From an uncultured Clostridia bacterium (GTDB lineage Bacteria; Bacillota; Clostridia; Oscillospirales; Acutalibacteraceae), in contig CAMFTS010000021.1 of the NCBI GenBank assembly GCA_945988915.1, positions 1-15,984 on the forward strand: 15,984 bases of DNA, given 5' to 3'. The number at the start of each line of letters is the position of its first letter. Position 1 is the first letter of the stretch. Both the position numbers and the translations under genes were made by a program. Positions 14,082 through 15,984 of the stretch are shown here, piece after piece. The notes under the pieces were generated by a model. The model made no database searches. It had not been told where the DNA came from and worked only from the letters and a program-made list of their open reading frames with translations.

Positions 14082-15984
14082 GTGGGCAAACTTAAATCAA
14101 TGTTTATCGGTAAAGCAAAATCCAATTTGCTTCTTATAGCAATGCTTACCGTGCTTGCCGCTGTAATTTTAGGAACATTATTCATAGGTAACTTCTTAGT
14201 TGAGAAAAAAAGCTGTTATGTCGATAACGCGGTGTTCGATTTGTCGGAAGTGCAATTTGATACGGCAAACAGCATATGCTTGAACGGACAGTGGGAGTTT
14301 TTCTACAATTCTCTAATAATTACAGATAATGTAAAAGAACCTAAACCGACTGCATATCTTGATGTGCCTCAGTCATGGTCAAGTGTTATTGATGAGGCAG
14401 GTACTTTTGACAGCGGCGGCTATGCTTCATACAGATGTAAACTTGTTAATCCCGATTCAAACAACTATCTTACGGTTTACATTCCCAATATTGCAAGTGC
14501 TTACAGAATATTCATAAACGGAACGCTTGTTACAGCAAGCGGTAATGTTTCAAAGACTGAGAATGAAATATGGTCCACCGCTTCACACGATTCTTTGCCG
14601 TTTCTGCTTGAAAAGGGCGGCGAATATGAAATTGTTGTTGAGATTTCGGCTCAGAACAATTCAGGTATTTATATGCCTGTTTACCTTGCAAATTATAATG
14701 CCGAAAACATACACGAAAACTCGATTGTGGCATTGAGATATGTGCTGTGCGGAATAGTTCTTTTCTGTGCGATACTTTTCATTATACTTAAGTATTCGGT
14801 AAATAAAGAGCTTTATTCTCTCTGGCTTCCCGTGCTTTCTTTTGTGCTTTTGATAAGATTGCTCATAACAAATGAGAGTTATATTGTAATTCAGCCTCTG
14901 CTGTTTAATATGAGCTTTGAGGATATCAGTGTTTTCACTTTTATATCAACATTTATCATTAAGCTTATTTCGCTCATTTATATAACAAAGTGCCTTAAAA
15001 TAAAAGTTAAAGATAATATTTTCGTTGCATTCAGCTTCGTATTTTTAGCAACAGCAATAGGATTAAATTATTTGCCGAATTCAATTTTTGACACATACTA
15101 TTATGTTATTTTCCAACTTTTTTCTATGATTATAGACATTTTCATAATTAATAAGCTGTGTGTTGAAGTGTGCAGAAATACAGAATATGCTTTTCTTTAT
15201 CTTTTATCCTATATGTTTGTGATAGTCGGATTAGCTGTTGATATGCTTTATTCTAACGGAATAATTCTTTTCCCGTGTTCTGCATTTTTGCCTGTTTGTT
15301 TTGCAATATTCGTTTTTACTACTGCGATAATCCATGCAAAGAGAATTAAAAAAATGCACGATTATGCGTTAGAATCAAAACAGCTTGAAAGAGAGCTTGA
15401 AAGGGCAAATACTTCAATAATGCTTTCGCAGATTCAACCGCATTTCCTTTATAATGCTTTGAATACAATCAAATCGCTGATAAGGCGTGATCCCGAAAAA
15501 GCTGAAACCGCAGTAATTGATTTCTCGCTTTATCTTCGCGGTAATATGGACAGCTTGACAAAGGTCGATCCCATTCCGATTTCGGAAGAGCTTGACCATA
15601 TTAAGAATTATTGCAGCCTTGAGCAGCTTCGTTTCAGTGATAAGCTTGAAATTTTCTATGACATTGAATGCAAAGACTTCTATGTTCCGACCTTAAGCGT
15701 TCAGCCCATTGTTGAAAACGCAATAAAACACGGGGTTACCAAAAAGGCTGAGGGCGGTTCTGTGACAATATCGACTTATGACGATAAAGATAATTATTAT
15801 ATTTGCGTCGAGGATGACGGCGTCGGATTTGATGTTAATAATCCTGATACCGACACTTCAAGAAGCCATGTCGGAATTAAAAATATTTCCGAACGCTTTG
15901 AGAATATAATGAGCGGAGAAGTCGAAATTGTCAGCGAAAAGGGAAAAGGCACAACCGTTACCGTAAAGCTTCCTAAGGATAAAA
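14082..15984 (+). CDS. LytS/YpdA-type sensor histidine kinase, 3' end outside window
   Basis: The frame is open from GTG 14082 to the window end (634 codons), with AGGGGTG about 8 nt upstream; an ATG at 14100 is 26 nt from that site and less likely. Helix 1 is at about 15-38. Residues 45-213 form an extracellular beta-rich region with LNGQWEF, VPQSWS and RIFINGTLV, much like galactose-binding or 7TMR-DISM sensor domains. Seven further membrane helices run from about 215 to 418. A short coiled region leads to QIQPHFLYNALNTI with the phospho-accepting H454, the N-box PIVENAIKHG (N546), DDGVGF (578-583) and HVGIKNI (G598), then GKGTT. The family signals to LytTR or AraC-type response regulators, so one is expected next, outside the window. 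The ligand is unknown, perhaps a sugar or cell-wall fragment. Confidence 0.92.
   Translation, partial: MGKLKSMFIGKAKSNLLLIAMLTVLAAVILGTLFIGNFLVEKKSCYVDNAVFDLSEVQFDTANSICLNGQWEFFYNSLIITDNVKEPKPTAYLDVPQSWSSVIDEAGTFDSGGYASYRCKLVNPDSNNYLTVYIPNIASAYRIFINGTLVTASGNVSKTENEIWSTASHDSLPFLLEKGGEYEIVVEISAQNNSGIYMPVYLANYNAENIHENSIVALRYVLCGIVLFCAILFIILKYSVNKELYSLWLPVLSFVLLIRLLITNESYIVIQPLLFNMSFEDISVFTFISTFIIKLISLIYITKCLKIKVKDNIFVAFSFVFLATAIGLNYLPNSIFDTYYYVIFQLFSMIIDIFIINKLCVEVCRNTEYAFLYLLSYMFVIVGLAVDMLYSNGIILFPCSAFLPVCFAIFVFTTAIIHAKRIKKMHDYALESKQLERELERANTSIMLSQIQPHFLYNALNTIKSLIRRDPEKAETAVIDFSLYLRGNMDSLTKVDPIPISEELDHIKNYCSLEQLRFSDKLEIFYDIECKDFYVPTLSVQPIVENAIKHGVTKKAEGGSVTISTYDDKDNYYICVEDDGVGFDVNNPDTDTSRSHVGIKNISERFENIMSGEVEIVSEKGKGTTVTVKLPKDK

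Noticed and set aside
1..15984. Mobile element, prophage or CRISPR array
   Set aside because: No transposase, integrase, phage gene, direct repeat array or clear change of base composition was seen on either strand.

Overview
The window looks like a chromosomal segment of a low-GC, strictly anaerobic member of Clostridia, most likely a gut Oscillospirales/Ruminococcaceae-type organism. The reasons are the AT-rich codon use, strong GGAGG ribosome binding sites, a group B-like [FeFe] hydrogenase next to a SpoIIE-type phosphatase, a superoxide reductase-like regulator, and Firmicutes-type housekeeping genes. The species cannot be read from the sequence. No rRNA, tRNA, CRISPR array, insertion sequence or prophage gene was seen.

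Layout. (1) 1-2170, plus strand: the end of a SpoIIE/PP2C-type phosphatase with a long C-terminal extension, then a monomeric [FeFe] hydrogenase and a terminator. (2) 2170-4680, plus strand: a sulfur assimilation operon. It has a consensus promoter, a 23-codon leader ORF with two Cys codons, a stem that can hide the metY ribosome binding site, then metY (O-acetylhomoserine sulfhydrylase), cysK (cysteine synthase) and a terminator. (3) 4680-5415, plus strand: a single-gene unit for an XRE-type DNA-binding protein fused to a complete desulfoferrodoxin-like domain, ending at a bidirectional terminator. (4) 5436-13964, minus strand: one long operon read alaS, HIT protein, comEC, holA, RNase M5-like gene, a 35-residue membrane peptide gene, comM/yifB. 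(5) 13965-15984, plus strand: a divergent promoter region, then a LytS-type sensor histidine kinase with an extracellular ligand-binding domain and seven membrane helices, cut off by the window end.

How the genes work together. The first pair suggests hydrogen metabolism tied to a phosphatase-based signalling system. The metY-cysK pair converts sulfide into homocysteine and cysteine, and its leader looks built to sense cysteine supply during translation. The minus-strand operon mixes translation (alaS), replication (holA), RNA processing (RNase M5-like) and two DNA-uptake proteins (ComEC, ComM). ComEC here has lost the metal ligands of its metallo-beta-lactamase domain.

Most notable for follow-up are the cysteine-codon leader that can control metY translation (2266-2397), the HTH-desulfoferrodoxin fusion (4740-5327), and the ComEC with a degenerate nuclease-like domain. 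Gene families were assigned by reading motifs by eye; no database search was run.
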